A program made the position numbers and the translations under genes. From positions 253,111,127 to 253,175,126 of the forward strand of contig OV884056.1 of NCBI GenBank assembly GCA_930367215.1: a stretch of DNA of 64,000 bases, given 5' to 3'. Under the pieces are notes generated by a model. It did no database searches and was not told the DNA's origin. It saw nothing but the letters and a program-made list of their open reading frames with translations. Source of the DNA: Pollenia angustigena. Its lineage: Eukaryota; Arthropoda; Insecta; Diptera; Polleniidae. Within the stretch, counting starts at the first letter, position 1. Each line of letters starts with the position of its first letter. This document shows positions 1 through 11,195 of the stretch, piece after piece.

Positions 1-355
1 TACAGTTACAGTTTTGCCACTAAAGTCATAAAAAAGTGAAAATTTAAATGCTCGAATGGAGCATTTGGTAAATTGTGGGGCGATCTTCTCCAAATTTAGT
101 TGTGTGATTTCTAGCTTTGTGAAACTATGACATACCAAATTCTGCTATAATTGCGTTATTCGGTACCTCCTAGGCATGCTGAAGTATATCCGAGAATGGG
201 TTCTACATGCGGCCTATGGTAAATTATAGACCGTCCATCGTAGTGTAAAATCTAGTCATAGAAAACGAGTTCTTTTGTAAATAACAATCGGTTCAGTTTG
301 TCATAAATTTTTGTTAATTTCTTTAATAGAAATTTTTGATGGTGGAGGGGTTCTG
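1..355 (-). repeat. Diverged Helitron/DINE-like repeat, partial
   Basis: This stretch aligns by eye, in reverse orientation, to the better preserved repeats at 3739-5315 and 10070-11195. Shared blocks include the 'taaattatagacc' segment near 220 and the 'ggtggagggg' terminus near 340. The left part runs off the window, so its full length is unknown. It is heavily diverged and has no coding capacity. Confidence 0.5.
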
Positions 356-1014
356 GTTTAAATGAAGAAAATTAACTCAGCTAAGCAAAGCCGGTGCTTG
401 ATATACCATAAAATTAAGAACCCTTATGTCAAGTCGAAAAGTAACATAAAAGAACAATTTTATTTAGCAAAGCCGGTATTTGCAAACTATAATTAAATAA
501 TACATAGAGTATATAAACTCTTACGACATGTATACTCATAACTCTATATTAAACAAAAGATTTATTATAATATAATTTTTTAACTTTAATAACTTGATGC
601 GTTCCCTATAAAATATTATATGTAACAAATACCTTTATATCGATAACATTTTGAGATTAGAGCCATTTTGATAAAATGCATTAGTAAATTGAAATATTTT
701 TTTAAATTGGTTCTTATTGGGTTAATAATTCGGCATGTTTTATATACCATGTGAAAGGTATTTGGAAACACCTTCAGTGATACCCATATTGCTGTGATCC
801 AATTTATACTTCAAGAAATATTGATTAAGAATTGATCAACTTTTAAGGGCTATAACTCTAAAACAAAGTTCTTTGGCAAACATTTCTGTTTTCAAAGCAC
901 TTATAAATGCAATTTGTTGTTCCCTATTTGCCGATGAGCTAGAAATCTGTATAAGTTCCGGGGTTTTGTAAAAAATTAATCAAGTTATTAAAAGAATACT
1001 AATTTTTATATTAT
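356..1014. other. AT-rich intergenic or intronic DNA
   Basis: I see no gene here. Two short copies of the motif GCAAAGCCGGT, near 385 and 470, recur around 26670 and 27165 and mark the edge of a dispersed repeat I cannot delimit. Confidence 0.4.
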
Positions 1015-1300
1015 TCATATGCTAACAAATTTGCTGTATGCTGAAAAGCTTGCATACGACTTTCAACAAATAACATATTTGTTAACATACGTAAAAAATT
1101 TGTTGAAAAGCAAAAAATATTGTGTCTAGACGATATGCTATAATTGTGAACAAAAGTTTGCTGACATCGTTAACAAATGCCTGTCATATGTTGGTAAGCA
1201 TACGTTTGTTGAAAAAATTTGGTGTCTACACGATATGTTGGCGCTGAAAACAAATTTTTCAACATAAATTTGCTGATTCAACATATCGTGTAGACTTAGC
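1015..1300. repeat. Cluster of degenerate direct and inverted repeats
   Basis: The motif TGTCTA(G/C)ACGATATG occurs at 1122-1136 and 1223-1237, and its inverted form CATATCGTGTAGAC lies at 1282-1295. Between them, variants of 'aacaaatttgttgaaa' repeat several times. The arrangement suggests the subterminal end of a DNA transposon whose other end is not recognised. Confidence 0.45.
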
Positions 1301-2803
1301 TTAATATGGGCTTAAGCGATAATAGTTTTAGGTTTTTTTTTTAATTTTGTTATTAAATTGTTATATTTTGTTTTTAAAATTTGCAATTTTTGATTTTTAG
1401 AGCATATTTTTAAAAATTTTCAGGGCATATTTTCCAGTTTTTACTGCATATTTAATGCGCATAAAACGTGTTTTTAGAGCATATTTCTGGTTTCCCTGGT
1501 TATAACTGTCAAAAATATATTGTCAACTGGAAGTTTGGTAAAAGTTAGTTTTAACTGATCTTAGCGAAATTAGCCATTAGTCATATAATAATTATTTAGA
1601 CCTATAATAATAAAATATCATGTTCGTTTCAGATTGAGGTGATTGTGATAAGCAGTTTTTCTATTCGGCCTATCGTTGTCTATGGGCCGACCAGCACACA
1701 GTTCTCTAGGTTAATTTTTGGTATTAGAAAAACAGAATTAAGCCAAATTTTAAGCCCTTAAGGAAGACCGCTCTATATGCGATCAATGATGAACTATGAA
1801 ACGATAATCACACAATTCCTTGGTTTACTTTCTAGCCAGTGTTCGAAATTAAGCCGAACATTATTAAGCGTACGTTACACACCCAGATCCAATTTCTATT
1901 TTAAAGTGTTGGGGTATTAGTAGACAACCCTAACTGCTGTTCATAACTGTTTTTACGAAAGTATCAAATATTATGTATTGTTCTTTTTTCGTTACAAAAC
2001 ATAATTATTGTCGTGATTCTTTAGGCATACTTTTTATTTTAATGTTCTTTTTTTACAATGAGCTAACAACAATTTTTGCAAAGCTAATGTATGAATTTGG
2101 TATAGTTTTGTTGTGCTTCTTAGCCTTAAAGACGCTGAGCACAACTGAAACGATCGAACAAGAATGTGCTCAACCGAACACAACATAGTTTTTGGTTTTT
2201 AACGAAAACCCAAACGCAATGAAATGTTCTCATCTTTAGATTTAGTTGAATTAGTATAGTATTTCAGTTGTGTGCTAAGATCAAAAACAGAGAAACATTT
2301 TCTTTAAGGTATTTGCTACACATAACCTATAAGCGAACACTAAAGAACAGTATATAATTTTTATTTCCGAACACTGTTTCTAACCATATCGAGCCCTTAC
2401 AGCAAAAAGGATGTAACCAACAATAATAAAATTTTACAGGAGAAGGTTTTTTTGAAATATTTTTGCTTCAAGTCTAGGGTTTCGTTTGAAATTGCTTTTG
2501 CTCTTATTTCGTAACGGTACTTCCCAGAGATATGATATGATATGAGATTTTTAGAGATGATGCAAACAATCAATAATGATCGATTTTCATCAAAAAACAA
2601 AAATCTAAAATGATGTAACCGTTTTTGCTATTAGGGCTCGATATAAAACCAACAACAGACCAATTTCTTGTCTGAAGGAACTATGACAGAGATAAGAGTT
2701 ATTCTTTGCGTGTTTTATGTCAACCTACACAATCATCTTCACTCAGTCATCAGAGTTAGGGAAAAAGAGAAAAAAAGGGAGAAAAAGAGCAGTTTTCCTT
2801 CTT
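1301..2803. other. No identifiable feature
   Basis: The sequence is AT-rich with only short chance ORFs (the longest about 70 codons). I see no domain, conserved exon or repeat boundary. Confidence 0.4.
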
Positions 2804-3055
2804 ATATCGCTCATTTGCTGCAAGACCGGCATAACTCAAAAAATGAAATTTGGAGTTAGAGATGCAGAATTGTTCGCTTTGTTTTTCTTTATATTGTGTA
2901 TTAAATTCATCTATATATATTTTATACTTTCCCAGTTTGAAGAGAATGTGTCTTCATTTTTTCTTAGTAGTTAGAGCAAATCAAAAACTTTAAATGCGTT
3001 TATCTCGAAATGGATTTTTTTGAGTTATGCCGGTCTTGCAGCAAATGAGCGATAT
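2804..3055. repeat. Inverted-repeat element, 40 bp perfect arms
   Basis: The arms at 2804-2843 and 3016-3055 are perfect reverse complements of each other and start with ATATCGCTCATTTGCTGC. The interior ('aaaaaatgaaatttggagttag...') is related to 54600-54760, so this is a dispersed family rather than a local accident. No coding capacity is visible; a short non-autonomous DNA transposon is the likely explanation. Confidence 0.7.
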
Positions 3056-3281
3056 GTAAAAACGTTCGGCACATTTCATCAATTGGACAACACAGAACCT
3101 GCATACAAAATTTGTTTGGTGCTAACTGGATATTAACAAGATGTAATAAGAAAAACTTTCTCCTTTAAAATTCAAGTTTTTTTTTTTTTTTGTGTAAGTA
3201 CTCGTTATATTCAATTTATCTGTTTACCATTTAAAATACTTCTCCATAACTCCAATTATGATTTCCTAAATATAAACCTTA

Positions 3282-3533
3282 AGGCCCAACTATAATATGC
3301 TTAAATTGGCTTAAGCAATTGAGCGAATGTGATTCATATGTGTCGAACCATATTGAACTTGAGAAAACTTTTTGGTTAGTTTTATGAAACTGGCATTTGC
3401 TTAAGCAAGGTGCGCACTTTCCGTACGGAATAAAATATTTTTTATTTTATTTTTGTTTTTAGTGATTTTTTTATGTTTTTGTTAACTTTTGACAGTAGCT
3501 TAAGCCAGCTTATGCATATTATAGCTGGGCCTT
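3282..3533. mobile_element. Short MITE with TIR AGGCCCA(A/G)CTATAATATGC
   Basis: The left end at 3282 and the right end at about 3533 are imperfect inverted repeats of about 35 bp sharing AGGCCCA, CTATAATATGC and GGCTTAAGC. TA dinucleotides lie next to both ends, as expected for Tc1/mariner-type insertion, though the right junction has one extra T. The interior is non-coding. Confidence 0.6.
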
Positions 3534-3738
3534 TAGACTTTTATCACTTTGACATTTCAAGATAAAGTTGCAATTTAAAAAAATTATCAAATTGTCTGCC
3601 AACCCAATTTGGATATTAAAACGATTTGATTCGTCCAAATATTTCTTGAAAATCACTGTTTTTATTTAATCCGTTTATTTTAAAATTAACACAAAAAATC
3701 ATTTCCTGGACTTGGAGTGTGTCAAGATTATAAAATTA

Positions 3739-5315
3739 ATACCCTCCACCACAATTAGTTGTGAAGAGGGTATATTCAGTTTGTCATTCCGTGTGAAACT
3801 TTTTTACTATTCATCTCAGACCCTATAAAGTATATATATTCTGGGTCCATGAGTAATTTTAAGTCGATTTAGCCATGTCCGTCTGTCTGTCCGTCTGTCC
3901 GTCTGTCCGTCTGTCCGTCTGTTGAAAACACGCTGACTTTCGAAAACCTCAAAAGAAATCAACAAGCTTGGTGTCAAATTGCTTGTAGTTATCCTAAGCA
4001 GTTTGGGATTGAAATTCAGCAAAATCGGTTCAATAGGATCTGAGCTATGAATCAAAATGTGGAACCACCACCTAAAAAAAATTTATAATTTTGTTACAAA
4101 AACTAACATAAATGGTGGCAAAATGCACAGAATGATATAAGATTTCGCAACAATTCGTTTTATTCAACTGGAAAGCACGCTGTGAAATTTCGTGAAGATC
4201 CGTAAATAATTTACCCTAGGCCCCATATAAGCCCTACTCCCGGAAAACAGTATATTAAGCCTAAAACCCTAACTAACAATGCTATAATTACAAATTTTGG
4301 CAAGTCACAGTTACATAGGACTAGAAATTAAACTGTTAAGTTTCGTGAAGATCGGTCCATAATTTACCATAGGCCCCATATAAAACCTACTTCCGGAAAA
4401 CAACTTAGTACGCCTAAATCCGTAAAAAATAATGCTATCATAACAAAATTTGGTACATCAAAGTTTTATTGGACAAGAAATAAAATTGTGTTATTTCGTG
4501 AAGATCGGTCCATAACTTACCCTGGGCCCCATATAAACCTTACTCCCGGAAAACAGTTTAGTACGCCTAAATCCGTAAAAAATAATGCTATCATAACAAA
4601 ATTTAGTACATCAAAGTTTTATAGGACAAGAAATAAAACTGTGTAATTTCGTGAAGATCGGTCCATAATTTACCCTGGGCCCCATATAAACCCTACTCCC
4701 GGAAAACAGTTTAGTACGCCTAAATCCGTAAAAAATAATGCTATCATAACAAAATTTAGTACATCAAAGTTTTATAGGACAAGAAATAAAACTGTGAAAT
4801 TTCGTGACGATCGGTCCATAATTTACCTTGGGCTCCATATAAACCCTACTAGCTGAAAACAGTTTAGTACGCCTAAAACCGTAAAAAATAATGCAATCAT
4901 AACAAATTTTGGCTCGTCACAGTTTTATAGGACTATAAATGATACTGTGAAATTTCGTGAAGATCGGTACATAATTTACCCTAGGCCCCATAGAAACCCT
5001 ACTCCCGGAAAACAGTTCAGTACACCTAAAACCATAATTAATAATGCGATCATAACAGAAATTGGTACGTCACAGTTTTAAAGGACTAGAAATGACGCTG
5101 TGAAATTTCGTGATGATCGGTCCATAATTTACCCAAGGCCCCATATAAACCCTTCTACCGGAAAACAGTTTGGTTGCCTTAAACCATAATTAATAACAAA
5201 TCGTCATAGTTTAAGATTATAATAACATCATACAGATATTACTCCTTAAACATTCGAACTGTCGGTGGAGGGTATCAAAGATTCGGCACAGCCGAATATA
5301 GCACTCTAACTTGTT
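3739..5315 (+). mobile_element. Helitron/DINE-like element with seven 153 bp tandem repeats
   Basis: The left end is TACCCTCCACCACAATTAG with a hairpin to GAAGAGGGTA. A (GTCY)n microsatellite (GTCCGTCTGTCTGTC...) lies at about 3877-3922. The right end carries the stem-loop ATTCGGC-ACA-GCCGAAT at about 5281. This architecture (short inverted end, GTCY tract, tandem repeats, 3' hairpin) is that described for DINE-1/HINE non-autonomous Helentrons. Internal units recur at 4198, 4351, 4503, 4657, 4810, 4963 and 5116 (anchor GATCGGTCCATAATTTACC), a spacing of 152-154 bp. No replicase is encoded. Assignment to the superfamily is from structure only. Confidence 0.7.
3877..3922. repeat. (GTCY)n microsatellite
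   Basis: A tract of GTCC and GTCT units lies inside the Helitron-like element and is a hallmark of the DINE-1 group. Confidence 0.8.
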
Positions 5316-5905
5316 TCTTTGTACATTTAATAATTAAAATATTTACCACCCCCCTAGTTAAAAATAAAAATATTTTAAATTTTTAAAAGGTTTGTTTTTT
5401 TAGCAAATCTCTGTACATGGAGGCGTATAAGCAACACATAGATTTAGTCAGCAAATAAAGTTATTGTTTATGTATAATTTTCTCTTCGTTTTATTGTGGG
5501 TTAAACTGGAAAACTTTTTAATGAAACAACTCACCACAGAACAATGAAACAATTTTTTTTTTCGAAGTTAACAAGTACAAAGTTTATTTACAAATTCATA
5601 TAAAGTGGTTATCCTCATTTTCACCTCAAGGGCCACGTGAATAAGCAAAATTGCAGAATATGGAGCACTTAAAATCAAAAAAATCATAAAATGTGTACGA
5701 AATGCTATTGAAAAAGAACCATTAAATCATAATTCTTCAAAAACAAAGAACATATTAACCACAATTAAATGGCACTCAGTACAGAGAAATTATTAAAATT
5801 GGATAAGGACAGGAAGTACATAACATAACATGTAGAATGTGCAACAGGATGGAGTTACATCTCACACAGATCGTCCATCTACGGCCCTTTTGTTTTTATG
5901 TAAAC
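5316..5905. other. No identifiable feature
   Basis: AT-rich sequence between a Helitron-like element and a mariner element. I see no gene or repeat boundary. Confidence 0.4.
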
Positions 5906-5907
5906 TA

Positions 5908-6822
5908 TCGGGTGATTTTTTAGCTATTATCTTTTTGGCAACACTGGTTTAAACAGCTGACGCACGTTTCGTGTTTTGTTTTATTGTCAAACATCTTCAG
6001 TTTGGTCTATAATTTAACCATGAATCGTCTTACAAACGAACAACGCTTGCAAATTATTGAATTTTATTATCAAAATGCGTGCTCTGTTAAGAAAGTTCAT
6101 GGCGCGCTTCTTCCATTTTATGGTCAGTTTAATCGACCCACTGAAGCGGCTATTCGTTACGTTAATAAGTAGAATTGTCGATTTTGGAGTGAAGATCAGC
6201 CAGAAGCATTGCAAGAGCTACCAATGCATCTAGATAAAAAGACAGTTTGGTGCGGTTTATGGGCTGGTGGCATCATTGGACCGTACTTCTTCAAAGATGA
6301 TGCGAATCCTAACGTAACTGTGAATGGTGAGCAATTCTGTGAGATGATATCCAACTTTATTTTGCCCAAATTGCAAGAGCTTGACTTGCATGACATGTGG
6401 TTTCAACGAGACGGTGCACCTGGCACACAGCACGCCTAACAATGGACTTATTGAGAGGCGAGTTCGGTGAACATTTTATTTCACGTAAGGGACCGGTCAA
6501 TTGGCCGCCTATAACGTGCGATTTAACGTTTTTGGATTATGTTTTGTGGGGCTATGTTAAAGCTCATGTCTATACACACATGCCCGCTTAAATTGACGCA
6601 TTGGAAGACAACATTAAAGCATTTATTCATGAGATACCGGCCGAAATGTTGGAAAGAGTATGCCAAAATTGGACTAAGCGGATGGATCATTTGAGGCGCA
6701 GTCACGGTCAACATTTGCATGAAATAATCTTCAAACATTAATTTATATGCACCGTACTATCGATTCAAATAAAGATTTCATGTTTTTATCTGAATTTTAT
6801 GAGTTTTTTTTAAATCACCCAT
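5908..6822 (+). mobile_element. Internally deleted mariner-like element (915 bp)
   Basis: Short terminal inverted repeats with core GGGTGATTT lie at 5910-5918 and 6812-6820, and TA dinucleotides flank the element at 5906-5907 and 6823-6824. This matches Tc1/mariner insertion at TA. The interior holds a broken transposase (separate entry). The length is well below the 1.2-1.4 kb usual for the superfamily because the middle of the gene is missing. Confidence 0.8.
6020..6741 (+). pseudogene. mariner-family transposase, deleted and frameshifted
   Basis: The frame opens with MNRLTNEQRLQIIEFYYQN, the N-terminal helix-turn-helix start typical of this mariner subgroup, and breaks at a TAG near 6172. 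It resumes directly at the region after the first catalytic Asp (CRFWSEDQPEALQELPMH), so the second DNA-binding half and the first Asp are lost by internal deletion. The second acidic motif (WFQRDGA, about 6400-6420) is followed by a frameshift near 6415. The third motif (CDLTFLDYVLWGYVK) is read in another frame and ends at an in-frame TAA near 6590. The C-terminal tail continues to a stop near 6741. It cannot make an active enzyme. Only the ends could still be mobilised by a related transposase. Confidence 0.85.
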
Positions 6823-6824
6823 TA

Positions 6825-8633
6825 TTTACCACGTTAGCGCGAATTGAATGTTATCTGATTTGTTTTCTTTGGGACCATTCAAAGTAGAAGGTTTATGCTA
6901 ATAACGATTCATTGGTTAAAATATAATATTTGAAAAGAAGTAAGGGCGCTGGATTAGGAAATTCTAAAAAAAATCATTAGAAATGCTCCACAAAGAGCTC
7001 ATCCGGACTAAGCAAATAATGTGAATCTTGAAAAGATAGACGTTTTCTTTAAAACACAATGCGAACATCTTTCCAAACTATGGTATAAATTCCAATTAAT
7101 ACCAATCTTAAATAAATTCTAAAGAAAAAAATTATTCCCGTAAAGCATAACGTTACTTATCCGCCACCCTGTAGAAAGTTCGTTTTATAAACCTGATAGA
7201 TTTTTTATGCATAAGGCCTTTAAGTTCTAACTTAAAAACGATGTCAAAGTTTTTTTTTAAGTAAATAAAATTGTTCCGAAAGTTATTCTTTTTTAATTAC
7301 TAAAAGTTTAAAAAGAATTTTATTACACACACACACAAAGTCTGCACAAAGCGATTTTGTTTAGTCTTGGTTTTATTTCATTTTTCACTTTTTGTTTGGA
7401 AAATATTTATTTTATTATTTAGTTTGTTTGCTCAATGTTCATACATTGTAAAAATGACAGTTTTATCCTTTTCAAAAAAAAAAAAATGGACTAAAATCTT
7501 GGTACTTTTTTCGTCTTTGCTCCACTTAACAATTTTAACTGTCTGATCCCTTTTTGAAACTCGGGTGGAACGTTTATTTTCAAAAACTGGGAGAATGTGT
7601 TAGTATGTGTGTTATATAAATAAACACATACTTGTACATGACTTTATAGACGGACTTAATGCAAGCAAAAGGATTTTCTCTTATATGGCTTAACTTGGTT
7701 TGGCTTTAAAGAATGTATGTAAGTGGGAGTTTTCCTTACATACACATGTGTGTGTATGTCTGTTTTGTATTCTTAGTAAAAAGTAAACTCATCACTTAGC
7801 CACTTGTATCCTTTCGTTTGTCGTTTATTCTTTCATCCATTCAGTCATTCAATTCCAACATTTTGTTAAGAAGTTTGGCATTTTAAATTTAGGTAAAGCT
7901 TACAATAAGACAACGACTTATTTTTGTTCAGCTTTTTTTTCTTTATTTTTGGTTTTGTTAAAAGTTTACATGGATTTTAAAGTTAAAAATCTTTTTTTTT
8001 TTTTTTAATAACAAAGCAGTAGGAAAAATCGTTGGTGAGGTGAAATAAAAAAGTTATTGACTGTCTTTACAAGTAATTGTTTCTAGTGTGGACAAATCTT
8101 TTAAAGTATTTTTTTAGACATCACAAATCTAGTAAATGAAGAAAGTAATGGATGGGAACTTATGTGGTTTATTATGTCCGAAATATTTTATTTCAATATT
8201 TTGTTCAGGAAACGAAATAGGCGCATTTTATAAAAGGAAAGTCGCCAACAAGAAACAAGTGAGACTAAGTCGAGCAGGCCCATTAAAAGATATAATGCAA
8301 AATTTTTTCAGGACTTAATCTTACTTTTGATCTATAAGCAATAATGGGTCCATTGCACAATATATTGTTATAAGCTTTTTTTTTTCAAATTTATTTACAA
8401 ATTAATTCATTTACAATTGTTGGTCTCAGCGCCTTAAATACACTGTTGAGACAAGTTGGCATAATAATATTTTCCATAAAAATTATATGTTATAAACAGA
8501 AAAAAATGAAAAAAACATGTATTAGTTTGAGATCAGTTAAATCGATATTATTTTATAAAAAGTTAATTCATATATTGTCGAATGTGTTGTTTAAGAAGTC
8601 TTTTAAAAACGAAAATTCTATTTTCATTTTTAA
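6825..8633. other. No identifiable gene
   Basis: AT-rich DNA with short A/T runs, a small (AC)n near 7325 and (TG)n-like stretches near 7745. ORFs are at most about 60 codons in this part and look accidental. Confidence 0.4.
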
Positions 8634-8860
8634 AATTTGTGGTTTGACACCATTGGACTTCTCTCTTTGGGGATATTTTAAAGAAAAAGTATATGCCAAC
8701 AGCCCAAGAACAATTCAAGAGCTAAAGGATGATATAATTCGGCACAGTAACGACATTGAACCTTAAATATGTCTCAGAGATATGAACCATCAAATAAAGG
8801 TGTGCCATCGAAGCAGTGGCGAGCAATTGACGGATATTTTCAATTCAAATATCAACACAC
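8634..8860 (+). pseudogene. mariner-family transposase, C-terminal fragment
   Basis: The frame from about 8640 reads GLTPLDFSLWGYFKEKVY, the third catalytic region of a mariner transposase, although the expected Asp before LTPLD is Gly. It continues through TIQELKDDIIRHSNDIEP to a TAA at about 8764, then in the same frame through a tail resembling the usual C-terminus. Nothing upstream of the third motif is recognisable. It belongs to the same subgroup as the pseudogene at 61.5-62.6 kb, which lacks exactly this segment. It is a dead fragment with no visible terminal repeat. Confidence 0.75.
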
Positions 8861-8879
8861 AAAATTATCTTGGTTTCAT

Positions 8880-9540
8880 GTTTATTACACTGCTTTACAC
8901 ATTTTTAAATTGGAAAAATACCAAGAACGCCACATGCCTAGAGAAGTTAATTGGGACCTCGTGAACACGAAAAACGCTGTAAATTTTTTTTCTAAGTACC
9001 GTTTTTCAAATAACGGTACTTTTGTGTTTTTCGGTGTATGGTCCCACTCAAACCCTTATGGAGCCCAACCGAAAAGTCCGATCGAGATAAATGGCATATC
9101 GTTGGAAAGGTAATTGAATGCCTTTTCCGTCTATCTGATAAGAAATGGCTGAGTTATGGCACCTCAAAGTTCAAAATTTGCCTATTTTTACGTTTTTTAA
9201 AAATTTTTCATTTTTATATCGTTTTTTTTTCGTTTATTAAAGATCTGGAATGTTTTATTTTTCTACCAAATAGTTTATTTAAAGTTTTATTTAAGGATTT
9301 TTATTAAGGATTTTGTGGAACGACAATATTTTTATCTTCATTGCTCACACACTATATTCGGGGCCCATCAGTTTTAACGTATTTAAAAAAAATAGAATTT
9401 TATATGAGATGAAAATATAGTTTGGGCTCCACAAGGGTTTGAGTGGGACCATACACCGAAAAACACAAAAGTACCGTTATCTTAACTTATCTAGGCATGT
9501 GGTGTTCTTGGTATTTTTTGGCTGTAAACCAGTGTTATAA
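8880..9540. repeat. Inverted-repeat (foldback-like) element
   Basis: Left-arm blocks at 8917-8955 and 9013-9068 are mirrored at 9421-9527. They share AATACCAAGAACGCCACATG and the block from AACGGTACTTTTGTG to GGAGCCCAA. The arms are about 90% identical, and the left arm has extra sequence between its two blocks. No protein is supported. A non-autonomous foldback or MITE is the likely nature. Confidence 0.65.
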
Positions 9541-9677
9541 ATGAAAAATGGTTAAATAAAATTGTTCAATATTAAAACCAGTTTTACTTATTTTCTATAG
9601 AAAACCCACAACACTATAAAAAGAAAAACATGAATTTTTTATTTTTATGTGTTAAATAATCTAGAAAGAGCAGAAAA

Positions 9678-9895
9678 AATTCCCGTATTCTTTTTGTTCA
9701 AACTATTTAGCTAAATAGTACATCTAATTTTCAAAGTTTATTGATGATGAAAGCCATGTCGGGCCATTCTGGCAACAAAGGGGAATACAAAACAAAGTGA
9801 AACATGTGTTATAGGAAAATAAATAATTATATCCTCCCTCTCTGGCTCCGCGGATAAGAGGTTTGAATTATTCTTAAAAAAATGCAGATTAGATT
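9678..9895 (+). repeat. Dispersed repeat, copy 1 (paired with 19793-20012)
   Basis: Shared blocks with 19793-20012 include CGTATTCTTTTTGTT, AACAAAGGGGAAT, 'gaaacatg', 'ctctctggytcc.sggataag' and a terminal GAATTATTCT. The copies are clearly diverged, and no coding frame is visible. Confidence 0.6.
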
Positions 9896-10069
9896 CTTCT
9901 CGCTGTTATTTCACACTCAAACCAACTTGATTCTACATGAAATTCACGTTGTTTTAACTTGAAATAACTTTCATTCAACGTGATTCGGATTGTTATTTCA
10001 TATAAATAACATTTTGCTCTAACTTTACTGCAATGTTAAACTAACATGAATTATAATTATTTTAGAAGA

Positions 10070-11195
10070 AAACAAGTAAGAGTGCTATATACGGCTGTGC
10101 CGAATCTTTGATACACTCCACCGACAGTTCGAATGTTTTAAGAGTAGTATCTAGATGATGTATATTTATTATTTATTTATCTTAAAAAATCAGACATCTG
10201 CATTAAAATTGGTTGAGGTTTACACATACATATATTAAATAGTTGATTGACAATCAGAAAGTTGTATGCCTCTTTTAGCAATTTTTACTAAAAGGAATTT
10301 ATATTGGAGCCATGGTAAGCTATGAACCAATTATCCCAAAATTCTTCAGAGTGATTTCTGGTATTAAAAGACATTAATTTCAATACAGCGGAGAAATTAG
10401 TTTTAGCGTTTGCAGTGAATTTCAGAAGGCTGCTTTAAATGGATCTAAGGGTTATTATGGACCGTATATCACAAAATTGCATAACATTTTTTCTGGCCTT
10501 ATGAAGCTAAGTTGGAAGAGAGTTTACCGCAATATCTATGTATATCTGCTACGGTTTTAGGCGTAATTAATTATTTGACCAGAGTGGGCTTTAAATGGGG
10601 CCTAGGGTAAATTATGGACCGATCTTCACGAAATTTAACAAACTTGTTTCTAGTTCTATAAAACTTTTAAATACCAAAATTTGTAATCATAGCGTTATTA
10701 ATTAGGGTTTTAGGCGTTCTATACTGTTTTCCGGGAGTAGGGCTTATATAGGGCCTAGGGTAAATTATGGACGGATCTTAGCGATACTTTACAGCGTGAT
10801 TTCCAGTCGAATGAAACGAATTTTTGCCAAATCTCATATTATTCCGTGTATTTTTCCAGCATTTATGCTACTTTTTGTAACAAAATTTCAATTTTTTTTA
10901 GGTGGTGGTTCCACATTTTGATACACAGCTCTGAGCCTACCGAACCGATTTTGCTGGATTTCAATGCCAAACTGCTTAGGATAACTACAAGTTATTTGAC
11001 ACCAAGTTTTTTATTTATTTTGAGTTTTTCGAAAGTGAGCGTGTTTTCAACCGACGGACAGACAGACAGACGGACATGGCTAAATCGACTTAGAATTACT
11101 CAAGGACCCAGAATATACTTTATGGTGTCTGAGATGAATAATAAAGAATGACAAACTTAAAATACCCTCTTCACAACTAATTGTGGTGGAGGGTA
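10070..11195 (-). mobile_element. Helitron/DINE-like element, shorter copy
   Basis: This is an inverted relative of 3739-5315. The 3' stem-loop (in plus orientation GGCTGTGCCGAAT) is at about 10095, the 153 bp-type unit with 'taaattatggaccgatcttcacgaaattt' occurs about 10600-10760, the GACAGACAGACAGACGGAC tract lies at about 11056-11077, and the CACAACTAATTGTGGTGGAGGGTA end is at about 11195. It has only about two tandem units compared with seven, so unit number varies within the window. Confidence 0.7.
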
